The notes below the pieces were generated by a model. The model made no database searches and was not told where the DNA came from. It was given only the letters and a program-made list of their open reading frames with translations. DNA of 64,000 nt, taken from NCBI GenBank assembly GCA_002077065.1, contig NAJO01000029.1:496001-560000 (forward strand), read 5' to 3'. The translations under genes and the position numbers were made by a program. The first letter of the stretch is position 1, and every line of letters starts with the position of its first letter. This DNA is from Cryoendolithus antarcticus. Its lineage: Eukaryota > Ascomycota > Dothideomycetes > Cladosporiales > Cladosporiaceae. Shown in pieces: positions 9,846-20,472 of the stretch.

Positions 9846-11914
9846 CGCAAGTGAGGTGTTGTGTTCCGTGCCAGGCGACCGTTGTGTGAGACTCCACACG
9901 CGCATGATTAGCTGTGACACAGCTCGTCCCGTACGTGAAGTCAGCGAACGAAAGTGGTATGTGTATCCGTGCGAGGTATACTGGGGTCATCCGAAAATCA
10001 GCGAAGCCCGAGGGCCTGGTCTCTCGTATAACTGTGCAGTGGTGGCTGCAACAGGCGGCTCCCGAGAAGGGGAGTGCGGACCCCGTCGCACAGCATGACC
10101 GGCGCGGACGAGTTATGTGGTCCCAGATGCATCTCTGCAACCGATCTTGGTGCTGTGCTGGCGGCACCTGGTGCTCGGAGTGGCCACCGGTGTCGAGATG
10201 GCGTTGCATATGCCTGTTTGATCATTGTCGGACACTCTCAGTAGCGCCTCTCAGCTGCGCTCGAGTAAGGAAGGGATGCAAGGTATGGGCTTCTCATTCG
10301 GCAGCATTCGCACATGATCAATGTCGTGTCTCGCCTTGTACTGGAGACAGCGCAGCGGCCAACATCTGCCCAATGTGTGTGCATGAACGCATACCCACGA
10401 CAAGCCTCCGTGTATTCGTGAGAAGGAAATATTGGATGCGTATGACTCGATGTGTTCGGGGCTGTACTATCAGCAAGTCCAGCCTACAAGAGACGCAGCC
10501 ATGCAACAAAGTATCTACCCATGGACCTGTGCTCGTTACCTTGCTTTGATACAAACATTAGTCCAACGCGACCATCCGGCCGCGGAATAGAGCGTCCGGA
10601 GTGGTCGCCGTGCTGGTCAGCCAAGCCTGGAATGTAGCGTCCCACAACAGGATGTACGAAAGACGGCGCAATCCTCGTCATTAGCTGAATCACTGTTGGA
10701 TTTGCTCTGTGTCACACAGCACGTAGCTGGACCCGGACACTCTCGCTTGAGTGGCGTCAATGCCACCCCACCACAAGATTCGTCGGCAATTTTGACCCAC
10801 CGTACGTATATCCACGAACCCGGAGATGCACTGGGTCAGTCGTCCTGTTCTAAAGTCCCTTGCCTGCGGATGTTGCGGAAGAGCGATCACCTTGTGCAAC
10901 CCAGTGCGAGTCTCGGCAGTCCGTGAGGCCGTAAGTGCACACCTGCATGGGAAGCGTTACAGTTGTTAGCTGCATAGGGAGGGGACCATGTCGAGAGGCG
11001 TTGATAGGTCGGGCGGTCTTACACCGCAACGCCTCTACAGGGCTGCCACGCGTACGGTAATGTGTCGGTACCTTCGGAGAATTTGCGACTGGCTCAGTTG
11101 ATCACGAAGAGCTGCGAGGAGTGAGAGTTACGACCGCTGCAACGTTCATGTGGCGAGTGCTTGGCTACGAGATGGAGCTGGCTATCGGATGCAGTCGTGA
11201 GCTCCGAGATAGAGTTCGCGTAGAGTTCGAGCTCACGCGAATCACGGCAACTACTTGCGACAATCGATCGACCCGAGGCCACGTTGTCGGGACAAACTCT
11301 AAAGCCACCAGAAATCTGGGTACCGAAGCACCGCAGGAGAGTATCGGATCTGAAGAAAGAATTCGACTTGCACCGAACAATCTGCGGGGGCCCTGTCCAA
11401 GTCTGTGAGGGCGTCCGAGATGACGAGTTGCGCCTCCATGGCATCTGTGGCTCGGTGTGCTACGCATCGAGACAATGTGCGAGATCGCACAAGGCCGTGC
11501 TTTGCAGTCAGCACGAACGGGACTCGTTTCATGTACCACTAGCGAATACCAGCAGCATGGGTCGCACGTCCCGAGCCGGAACGAGACCAAAATGCGGACT
11601 CGCCTGATAAAGTGTGTGGTGACCCCCTCTGTTGCGCTCGTCGTGGTGACTCTCGTACTGTGCGCATTCCATTCATTTTTCCTTCGTAGATAGGGTGGCT
11701 GTTTTGCGTTCGAAGTCAGACGAGCATCTAGCCGTATCTCATGTCACATTCGCCGTGATCTGCACTCTATCATGCATGGCTGGTCGACCGACGATCCGCT
11801 AAAAAGTGATCTGTACCAGCGTGTCGGCGTCACCCACCAAGAGGCGTCCTGAAGGCGGCAACCTATGGCGTACGCGACTTGTCAACTTCGCATGTTTGCA
11901 TTGTCGACTAATGA
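9846..11914. other. Gene-free stretch, 2.1 kb
   Basis: Many short frames overlap here on both strands, but none shows a domain, a signal peptide with a convincing start, or a spliceable partner. The sequence is of mixed composition with no clear terminal repeats. It separates the regulator from the methyltransferase pair and probably contains the missing 5' end of the first methyltransferase near its right edge. Confidence 0.45.
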
Positions 11915-13492
11915 GAGGGTAGGCTGAGGCTTGCAGACATTCTTGAACCTGGCACATTGGCTCTCAGCCCATCGACTCCAAGCCCGCATCAAGCCCAGCT
12001 CTACACCACATCCCATGGCACTCGGATCCAGGCTTTCGAAGAGAATGGTCGCTGGTACCATGCATGGCGCCAGGGCTTGTACCCATTTCCCTGCGACAAT
12101 GTACGAGACGTGTTGCAGCGAACATCTGACATTGCGCGTGCACTGATCCCATGTGCAGCCCGAGCGAAACCTATACGACATCTTGCACAATCTCGTGCAT
12201 TATTCGATACTGCAGCAAACAGGTCCAATCGGCCGAGATCACCAAGGAAGGATGAGGCCAACCCAGTTGGCTCGTCCCATGGTCGCCAAGTCCCCAGGCA
12301 GCATTCTGGACATTGGATGTGGAAGTGGAATTTGGGCCGCCGACATAGCTACGTGAGCGATGTGCGTGGCTTATAAGTCGATGACCTGCTGACCCCTTCG
12401 CAGCCGATATCCGGACGCTGAAGTATGTCCTACTTTACTATCATTCATTACTTGTGAACGGGAAACCTGACGAGAATGCCCAGGTGACCGGTGTGGACAT
12501 CGTTGGCGGTCAGCCCGAGTATGACATCTGCAATCTTGCGACAACGACAAAGAACTGACAGCTTTTGTAGCCACGGAGCACCAAATTTGAGGTGGAAGAC
12601 ACCTGACCATGGCGGCAGTGGCTTCGATCTCGAAGATGCGCAATGGAACTTCCCCTTGAACTCATTTGACCTCATTCACGTGGGTCATCTGTGTGGTGCT
12701 GTCCCAGATTGGTCGAGATTCTTCGCCAAAGTCTACCGGTAAGCCTGACCTTCTCCTGCAAATGACACCGTCCTCAACGCCGCTGTCAGCTTCGCTGCGG
12801 CAGTGTCCATGTGGTCTCTACATTCACGAGAAGTTGTGGGAGTGCCTCGGACTGCCAACACTGTGCATGTTCCAGGCAATCGCACTGTACATCAGCAGCC
12901 ATGGGTTGCAAGATAGATGCGTGTGACGAGTGCATCTGTCACAAAAGCGACACGACCGAGTCTTACGGCCTCACATGCTGACTCGAGGCAGACATCTACG
13001 ATACGACGGCAACTTCGAGCAATTTGAAATCGACTATGAGCCGCGTTACGACGACGGGGCTGAGATAGCCAATCCGCGACTATTCGACTGGTGGAAGCGG
13101 ATGCAACTCGCATTGCCCGACAAGCCCATCACCTGCCCAAACATCGGAGAGTCCCTGCATCACGCAGGCTTCGTTGACATCCAACATAAGCCTTACCGCC
13201 TCCCTCTAGCAAGTGCTGAGAACGATATGCTCAGCTACGCAACTTTGGTCAATTCAGCTCATGAAGACAAGACAGCATCATCTTTTCATGGGCTCACTAT
13301 GGGTCCCTTCACTCGACATCTTCACTGGACGCGGGAACAAGTGGACCGCTTCGTCTCAGAGCTTCCACTTAGCGACAAGCGTGCATACCATGTGCTGTAA
13401 GTGATGTCGCAAGTCCAGAATTGCTTTTCGTGAACTGACAACATCGTAGAAATATCTGGACCGCTCGTAAGCCTGGCCCAGATGACAGATGA
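11915..13492 (+). CDS. LaeA/UMTA-type SAM methyltransferase, copy 1, 5' end unresolved
   Basis: Seven exons can be read. Introns are 12101-12158, 12353-12403, 12423-12483, 12519-12570, 12739-12991 and 13397-13449. Splicing restores the class I methyltransferase order: GRWYHAWRQGLYPFPCDN; the SAM motif SILDIGCGSGIWAADIAT; RYPDAE; VTGVDIVGGQP; the family block SFDLIHVGHLCGAVPDWSRF; FEQFEIDYEPRYDDG; and a final exon ending TARKPGPDDR. From exon 2 the spliced frame is 864 nt and uninterrupted. The first visible exon is open from 11915 but has no ATG, so an upstream exon is missing, unrecognised or lost. Intron 5 is 253 bp against about 50-60 for the others. Family members methylate small molecules or regulators in the nucleus or cytosol; the substrate here is unknown. 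A tandem paralog lies at 14591-15898. Confidence 0.78.
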
Positions 13493-14590
13493 AAGATCGT
13501 TGATTGTATGAAGACGACGAAAAGGAACATCCTACGCGACTATTCGACTACTGTAGAATCGCAGCTGGTGTGTGCCTGCGCATTTACGGGCCCGTTCGGC
13601 AGAATACTCCGCTTGGAGGGCCAACACGAAGCGATGCTGCGGGATCTGACTCGAGCGATGCACGAGTGCTCAGAAGGTAAGCCGGGAGTCTTGCGAGTGG
13701 TCGGAGATCGGCAGGCCGGCATACATGGCCGTTAGGCGCGCGTCCCGTGATCGGGGACACGTCAAGCTCGCAGTGGAGAGTCTGGCCAGACAAGTCTCGT
13801 ACACTACAATGCGCTTGTGTGGTAATGATGTTCACTTGGTAGCACGAGCGGTAAAGAATGGTCGAGAATTGATTGCGTTCAGCGATGCATCAGCGGATCG
13901 AAAGAAGGTGCAAGTAAATCGCTACATACAAGATTAGTTGGCGCAGACTCGGTAACCACCGCTTTGCCTAGAACGCAGGACCCGAGACCATGGATCACTT
14001 ACGCCTGCAGTCGGCGACGGTGCGCTCGGAGAAGTTTGCTTGTCTGCTGTTGCATGGGATCCCAGATCGAGCTCAAGTACAGGTAGTCAGCATGACCGTT
14101 CACAATCTTTCTGTAATTCACCAGAACACTGTCGAATGATTGAGAGCGATGTATTCTCTATCGCATCGGAGCACCATCCGTACCACGGCTCGGGAGCGCG
14201 TATGTGCATGCATTTCGATCCCGACAGACAGGTGTACGGGAACACTGCTGAACCGCTAGAGGCGCGGCAAGCACCCAGATTGGCCAGATTCACGCTCCAA
14301 CAGCCACCAAAGCGGAAGCGCAGGTTCATGACTACCACATTCCCTGCGCACGCGAAACACTGCATGATCGATACCAGCGTCTTGGTTCTGTGCTACGGAA
14401 TCACGAGGTGTAGCATTAGCCCACCGGTCGAATGCAGTCTGATAGGCAGTGCGAGGAGGTTTATGGATGGAGGTAAGTCCCGAGTCCTGTGCTCAATCTC
14501 TCAGGTCGTCTCTGAGTGGTCTCTGTCTCTCGCTGCGTCTTGCGTAAGTGGGCATACGAGTGTGCGTCACGGGTCCTGCACCTATTAGCA
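13493..14590. other. Spacer between the two methyltransferases
   Basis: No coding sequence related to either flanking gene was found in this 1.1 kb. The longest open frame (14040-14588, plus) starts at TTG and has no recognisable domain. The right edge should contain the promoter of copy 2. Confidence 0.4.
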
Positions 14591-15898
14591 ATGAATGGCG
14601 GTGCTCCAGCACCTTCAGGTCCGCCTCGTGGCAACCTAGAGTATATCCTCAATCCCGAAGTTCACGACGGCGCCCCAGGTAGGAGGGTCAGCACAGTCTC
14701 CAAACATGGACGAAATTACCACTCATTCTTGGCTGGCCGCGTCCCGTATCCTTGTGATGAGGTGAGTCTGGGCCAGTGTCCTGTGTCCGCCGGAATGTTG
14801 AGCTGAGGGTGACGCGACAGGACGCCCGCAATGCGTTCGGTCATATACAGTGGTTGATCTACAGCTGGTATGAAGGACAGCGCTCGATGTACCAGCGCCC
14901 AAGGCCATCAAATCCGCCGATACCGCTGCTTGTCGGTATGGAGCACAAGAAGGTGGTGGATATGGGATGTGGAAGCGGTTTGTGGCCGTTGGCGATTGCC
15001 GAGTAAGTTGAGTACTATGGCATCGGTCGCAGCCCTGAGTATTGACAACTTCTCGTAGGGGATATCCAGGCATCAAGGTACATCTCCCGAACACACCGCG
15101 GGCCGAATGCAATTGACGACACCGTAGGTTGTCGGCGTCGATATCTCAGGAGGCCAGGTAGAGTTGGTTGCACGCGGCTGCTGTGCCCCATGGATGGAAG
15201 CTGACCCTCGTAGGCCAAGGGAACACTTTGATGTGACGTTCCTGACCCACGACACTGATTTATCGCCGAGAGGACCTCTGGACATCGAAGGCGACTGGAG
15301 GCGCATCGAGGACGATCAATCGTACATTCGATTTGCTCATCTGGGACATTGTATCGCCGACTGGCCCTCAGTGCTCGAGAAGACATTTTAGTAGAGGCCC
15401 AAACCTGACTTTTGCGGCTGGAATGTCACTGCTGACCACAAGCCCAGTAAACTCGAGCCCGAGAAAGGGTACATCGAAATCATGGACTTCGACTGGTCCA
15501 TGCGAACTGATGCAGTACACCAGCTACAGCCTCCGTCACCCGCACTGCAATTTTGCTCCGCACTCGACTTCGCAATGCATCGCCGCGGCACGCCGTTGCG
15601 CCTTCTCGACCGCACACGGCAGCTGGAAAGCATAGGGTATGATCAGATACAGCACAGGATCCACCGGATACCGCTGTTCCGAGGCCTAACATATGACGGC
15701 ATGGGTCGCGACAGACATGACGCTGCGATGTCCGCTAATCTGTCGTACATCATTACCGAGTTCAAGCTGCTCGAGAATCTTAGCCTGAGCGCCTTTGTGG
15801 AAGAATGCGGCATGACCGAGCAGGACGCCAGAGCGTTGATCCAGCAGTGCGAGGCGTTCGTCTGTGATGATACGAACTCGACGTTCGTGAATCTGTGA
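14591..15898 (+). CDS. LaeA/UMTA-type SAM methyltransferase, copy 2
   Basis: Six exons give 344 residues (1,035 coding nt). Introns are 14762-14820, 15003-15058, 15078-15127, 15163-15213 and 15391-15447. The product shows HGRNYHSFLAGRVPYPCDE, the SAM-binding motif KVVDMGCGSGLWPLAIAE, GYPGIK, VVGVDISGGQ, FAHLGHCIADWPSVLEKTFY and KLEPEKGYIEIMDFDW. The fourth donor (GTTGGT) is non-consensus; it was chosen because the stronger GTAGAG site 5 bases upstream leads straight into a stop. Exons 3 and 4 are 19 and 35 nt, exactly as in copy 1, and intron phases match, so the two genes arose by tandem duplication. The protein is diverged from copy 1, especially in the C-terminal half. The substrate is unknown; this family includes LaeA-like regulators of secondary metabolism, but no such cluster is visible here. 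Confidence 0.85.
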
Positions 15899-16201
15899 GA
15901 CCGCCTTACCGCAATTCTAGGTCGAAGTAGTGCTGATGAGAGCTGTAGACACGTCTGGACCGCAAGGAGACCAGAGAGGCGGCTGTGGCCGTATGTTGCA
16001 AGAGCTGCGCATATCGGAACACGTTCGAAAATGTGATGAGGAAGTTGAGATTATGATAGAGAAAGCTGGAAATCGCCGCTCATGCAGGTGGAGGAACGAG
16101 GAAGATTCATGAAGGCAAGATGTACAAACAGCAACGACACTCACCTCCAATCGCACGTTCCTTGTGAAACTTTGGCCACCAAGCACGCCTCACGCAATCG
16201 C
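15899..16201. other. Convergent 3' spacer
   Basis: These 303 bases lie between the stop of methyltransferase copy 2 and the stop of the minus-strand MDR reductase. They should hold both 3' UTRs. No gene or strong stem-loop was noticed. Confidence 0.4.
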
Positions 16202-17304
16202 TTACAGCTTACTGACCTCCAAGACAGCTTTCCCGAAGTTCTTGCCCGAGAAGAGACCCAGCAGACCCTCGCCAGCATTGTCAATCCCCTCAGTAACACT
16301 CATCTCTGCCTTGAACGTCCCTTCCGATATCCATTTCTGCACGTTCTCCTGATGCTCCTTGTGGTACTTCGGTCCCATATTCTCGTCGCTGACAATGAAC
16401 CCTTGCATCTTCAACCTCTTGGCCACGAACTGCATCATATTCTTCACCCCGTACGCCTGATCGGGCGGCGTATTGTACTGGCTAATCATGCCACATGCGA
16501 TGATGCGGCCGAAGTTGTTGAGGCTTGCAATTGCGGCCGAGAGCTGCACGCCACCAACGTTCTCGTAGTAGATGTCGATGCCGTTGGGCGCGAGGCGCTG
16601 GAGGGCTTGAAGTGGGTCCTCTTTCTTGTAGTTGAAGCCAGCGTCGAAATTCAGGTCCTTGGTGATGAAGTCGAGCTTCTTGTCGTCACCGACAGAGCCG
16701 ATGACTTTGAGGCCTTCGTGCTTGGCGAGCTGGCCGACGAGCTGACCGACAGCACCGGAAGCGGCGGAGATGAAGATTGTCTCGCCTTTCTTTGGCTGGC
16801 CCTATAATCTTGTTAATTCGTTGCCACGCCCTTCAAGTTTGATGTTCCTACAATCTCGTAGAAGGAGCTGTATGCTGTGAGTCCAGGCATGCCCAGCGCG
16901 CCTGTATAGAGCTTCGGGTCCAAGTTGTACTTGTTGTCCAGCACCTCACTGGCATCGGCGATCTCTTTTGACAGCGCTTCGTACTCCACGGTGCCCATTC
17001 TAGCGACCTTGATGACATCGCCAGACTTGTACTTGCTATTGTCACTCTTCAGGACTGTCGCGACTGCACCATTGGTCACGGGCTTGTTGAGCTCGAATGG
17101 CGGAGAGTAGGACTTGGCCTCCGGCTTGCGCATGCGGCCACGTTGGTACGGGTCAAAGGAGACATAATTTGTCTTGACCGTGATCCCGCCCTTAGGAGGC
17201 GCCTGCTCGGTATCAAAGTCGGTGGACTGGATCTTGATGTGCTCGCCCACGACTGGCAGGCCAGATGGGTGGGCAGTGTAGTAGAGACCTTTGTTTTGAA
17301 CCAT
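16202..17304 (-). CDS. Prostaglandin-reductase/enone-reductase-type MDR enzyme with SKL tail
   Basis: Two exons joined across a 50-bp intron (16802-16851) encode 350 residues. The start at 17304 gives MVQNKGLYYTAHPSGLPVVG; the open frame above it lacks an ATG. The N-terminal half carries NYVSFDPYQRGRM, typical of the leukotriene B4 dehydrogenase/2-alkenal reductase branch. After the splice come GQPKKGETIFISAASGAVGQ (NADPH site) and GIDIYYENVGG. Removing the intron restores YEI-GQPKKGE. The likely reaction is NADPH-dependent reduction of the double bond of alpha,beta-unsaturated aldehydes or ketones. The C-terminus is LEVSKL, a canonical PTS1, so peroxisomal location is predicted. It ends 300 bp from methyltransferase copy 2, tail to tail. 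Confidence 0.9.
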
Positions 17305-17860
17305 TTTGACGCGCTTGGGGATGGAGATCCGATAATTGTTCGCTGAAGGGGAGGATGGACGGCGATTATATGAAGAATAGCTCACCCTGTCTTTGACTTA
17401 CCTGCTTAGCAATACGACTTTGCCATGGCGGTGGAGCGCCGGTTTTGCATCAGATGCCGGCCGTATCTTGCCAATTCGAGTGCTCCACGTATCGGCGGTC
17501 TTTCGGATTGATAGGTCATCTGAATACATTACCTCGGTGCTCAATGTAACGGAAGTATTGCCATAAGCGCTCATCGCCCCGCCGCAGCACCTATGAAAGA
17601 TCGTGACAGCATGACGTCGGCCCCGGAGGTGGGTCGCAGTACTAAAGACCGACTTTATCTTTGTAGTGGATGGGATGATGGTGTGTCAAGAGCGGACTTC
17701 GGGGTAGGGAGACAACTCAGATCGCATTGGGAGGCACGGACGCTGCTTCCTACATACGTTCATGAAGCCACTCAGTAGCAATAACTTTGCCATCATTCTG
17801 TAGAAACAAGGAGACCATCACAGCTGCCTCCTTCCTTCCAGAGCGCAGCGGTCAGATAAC
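17305..17860. promoter_or_regulatory. Divergent promoter between MDR reductase and Maf gene
   Basis: The starts of the minus-strand reductase and the plus-strand Maf gene face away from each other across 556 bp. The segment just ahead of the Maf ATG (17815-17860) has C/T-rich patches, common in fungal core promoters. No specific operator is recognisable. Confidence 0.4.
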
Positions 17861-18804
17861 ATGTCTGACACTAAAAACCCACGGGAGCCGCCCCCAGCAT
17901 ACGAAGATGATCATAAGCCCGCGGCGGCCAATGGCTCAGCAGCGCCAGCACCAGGTGGAACAGGCGCCAGAGGCCCAAGGGCACCTTTACCTCTCAATCT
18001 GCCTGCGTTGAACATGATCAAAGGGAAGCGGATCATCCTCGCTTCAGCATCGCCACGACGCCGCCAGCTATTGGCGCAGGTAAGCTGCTCCCTATATCTC
18101 TCTTTGCCTTGGTTTCTCTCGTAGCAAATGTTCACACAGCATGGACGGGCGGAAGCTTGCGCTAGACTCGTTCGTTGAGCAACATAGTAACACCGTGTCC
18201 GAAGATTGGCCTCACAAACCTCGAGATTCACCCTTCGCCACTACCTGAGGATCTGTCGCACGCCCTTCCACCTTTTCAGTACGTGCTACAGACCGCTCAG
18301 CAGAAGGCGACATCAGTGTATGCCGCGACAATAGACTCGCCACCCGAAGAGCCCGCACTAGTCATCGCCGCAGACACAGTGATCTCAACACATCTAGGCG
18401 AGATTCTTGAGAAGCCTCGAAGCGAGCGGGAGCACGTTGAGATGCTGAAGAAGCTGCGAGACGAGAGCGGAGGCTGGCACAAAGTCTACACCGCTGTTGT
18501 CTGTATGGCGCCGCTGGACACGCCCATCGACCCTGGGTACGCGATGGAGACGCACGTGGAGGAAACGGCGGTCAAGTTCGATCAGAGCGTGACGGACGAG
18601 TTGATACTGTCTTACGTAAGGACGAGGGAGGGTGCGGATAAGGCTGGTGGGTATGGTATACAGGGACTGGGTACTATTTTGATCGAGAAGATCGATGGGA
18701 CATTTGACAATGTGGTTGGACTGCCGCTGAGAGCAACACTGCAGATGATTGAGAAGGTCGTGATCGAGCCCAGCGTACCGCAGGAGGTGGACAATGTGTT
18801 GTGA
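17861..18804 (+). CDS. Maf/ASMTL-type nucleotide pyrophosphatase
   Basis: Two exons encode 272 residues, with an intron at 18080-18204 (125 bp, GTAAGC to CGAAG). Exon 1 starts at 17861 and carries a proline/alanine-rich leader before the Maf signature ILASASPRRRQLLAQ. Exon 2 resumes with IGLTNLEIHPSPLPEDL and contains the catalytic-region motifs VIAADTVI, GEILEKP and GYGIQGLG. Maf proteins hydrolyse non-canonical nucleoside triphosphates (dTTP/UTP and modified bases) to monophosphates and pyrophosphate, a house-cleaning role in the cytosol. The first 50 residues are an extension absent from bacterial Maf. The acceptor lacks a pyrimidine tract, so its exact position is less certain than the frame join, which matches the family well. 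Confidence 0.88.
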
Positions 18805-19589
18805 AGAGGGGGGTAGAAATCTTGGACCAGCACACTGGCAAGAGACATAGAAGCAACAATATAGACTTTACGGCAAAAGGTTGCATGAAAATGGAAGCCC
18901 ATTTGGGTCTTTCTGTCAGATACTTGGGACTCCAAAATGCTCCCAAGTACCGCTCAATTACAACGGCATCAGCATGCACAATGGAGGGCCGTCAGATGCA
19001 AGCCTTTTTGCTTCCGAATACGGTTAGTGCAGATGTTCTCACTTCACGCGTTCACTTTAGTTCTTTCACACTCCGTACTCACTATCGGTCCTTTTACGTC
19101 TCTTTCCAAGGCAGCACATCCCGGTGCAACCTGCACTCCCTACACATGATCGGCCTATATGAGCCGGCAGACCTTGCATGGAACCTCCTGGCCATCTTCC
19201 GCTCGAATGAGCACACGAAAAGCAAGAAAGATGCTACCGTGCAACACCCCCCAACTTCGAACGCCCGTCTGGACATATTGCAATGAGGAACTCTGTCGAT
19301 GACATATACGCAGTGCAGAGCTAGATGAGCTAAGGGTCTCTGGGCCACACTTCAGTATGCGTCCACCGCCAGACGCGTGCGCGGGACATATACTAGCTCC
19401 GACATACATGAACCCTGAAGATTATGCGCACGGTAGAGGCTGTATGACGTGGACTAGGAACAAAGGGAAGTGAAAGCGACTTCAAGTGCAATACTAGGAG
19501 CGATGCGCAAGGTGCAGTGTTGCTAACCCAGTTACGGCTCTGTCACAACATGCGATCATGGTGGTTTGGTGTGCATTCTTCACTGCTTT

Positions 19590-19662
19590 GCAGTGGCCTA
19601 GCGGTAAGGCATTTCATCCAATTTGCGAGGCTACGAGTTCGACCGTGGTTCGGTGAATCGGG
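19590..19662 (+). repeat. tRNA-like / SINE-like unit, copy 1
   Basis: The unit contains an A-box-like segment (TGGCCTAGCGGTAAGG) whose ends can form a 4-bp D stem (GCCT/AGGC), and a B-box-like GAGTTCGACCG about 30 nt downstream. It aligns without gaps over 73 nt to 20064-20136, with 46 matches by my count and an identical last 13 nt (TCGGTGAATCGGG). The acceptor and T stems do not pair and position 33 is not T, so it is not a functional tRNA. A decayed tRNA gene or the head of a tRNA-derived SINE are the likely explanations. Confidence 0.5.
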
Positions 19663-20063
19663 AGCGCAGTAAGTCCTGTCTTTCCAAGCATCGTTCACCC
19701 GCGCTGCGATGCTAGTCATCGTCATGAGAGTGGCAGGTGTGGTACCTCACGTTGAAGCTGATCCCACTTTCTATACGATCTGGCTTTTGTCCCTTGCTGT
19801 GGGCACCTGCCTTTGGCACTGTGAGCGCGGATGATCGACTAGTAGATGGACACGGAGAAAGGGCACGCGCGAGTGCACAGCGACGTCAGCAACGAGCGCA
19901 TATTTGCCGTGAGTGTAATGTGCACAGCATCACTTGCATACTGGCGCAAGTACAAGGCGCTGGCGTTAGACGAAGAAGCGCACATTATGCGGACGCTGCT
20001 TCGGGCCATACCATGTTGCAGCGTAGCAATATAGTCAAGACATGCAGTAGATTGGTAAGCGTT

Positions 20064-20136
20064 GCGATGGCTCACTCGTTGGGCGCTGACACCAAATCGC
20101 GAGGCCCACGGTTCGGTTCTGGGTCGGTGAATCGGG
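20064..20136 (+). repeat. tRNA-like / SINE-like unit, copy 2
   Basis: This copy has A-box-like TGGCTCACTCGTTGGGC and B-box-like CGGTTCGGTTCTGG, and shares the 3' block TCGGTGAATCGGG with copy 1, 474 bp upstream in the same orientation. Identity is about 63% over 73 gap-free positions. Clear target-site duplications or an A/T-rich SINE tail were not seen. Confidence 0.5.
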
Positions 20137-20472
20137 GGTGGGACGGCGTAAGCCTAGTACATCGCCGTTGAAGCCGCGTCCAGACCAATCGGATACTCTG
20201 TGTCTTTTGCAACAGAGCGCTAGCTGTTTGTCCCGATATCTACCTTGCTTGCTGCGCTATTCTATGTTCTGTCGCCTGTGAGAAATGCTGGTGGCTAGGG
20301 TCACGTGACTGATTTCCGCAACGCTGCTGCCGGTGGAAGGTACGTTCATCGCTCCTGCTGCGCCTGTGCAACCCGTGTTGAAACGATGCTGGTTCGATGG
20401 CACACACTTCCACATCGCAACAAGGCACTTCTTTGACACTGATACCCACAATCCGCTAGAAGTGCTGTACTC

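Larger units (their letters stand above)
18805..20472. other. Non-coding stretch with tRNA-like repeats
   Basis: No gene is recognisable in this 1.7 kb. It contains two related 73-nt tRNA-like units, listed separately, in the run-up to an RNase H reading frame. Together these suggest relics of retroposon activity. A short open frame just ahead of 20473 (on + strand from about 20333) has no ATG. Confidence 0.45.

Noticed and set aside
14040..14588. 182-codon plus-strand frame ahead of methyltransferase copy 2
   Set aside because: It starts at TTG, is Ser/His/Arg-rich without pattern and has no relation to copy 1's upstream region.
16082..16807. Long plus-strand open frame of 241 codons
   Set aside because: It is the antisense shadow of the MDR reductase exon 2 (16202-16801), which has clear family motifs. 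The plus frame shows none.
11915..18804. Secondary-metabolite gene cluster around the LaeA-like methyltransferases
   Set aside because: A regulator, methyltransferases and reductases occur close together, but no PKS, NRPS, terpene synthase or P450 is visible within the window.
18801..19286. 161-codon plus-strand frame after the Maf gene
   Set aside because: It overlaps the Maf stop, lacks a convincing start and shows no domain, so it is probably the 3' UTR region.
19590..19662. Functional nuclear tRNA gene
   Set aside because: A- and B-box-like sequences are present, but the acceptor and T stems do not pair and the base before the anticodon position is not T.
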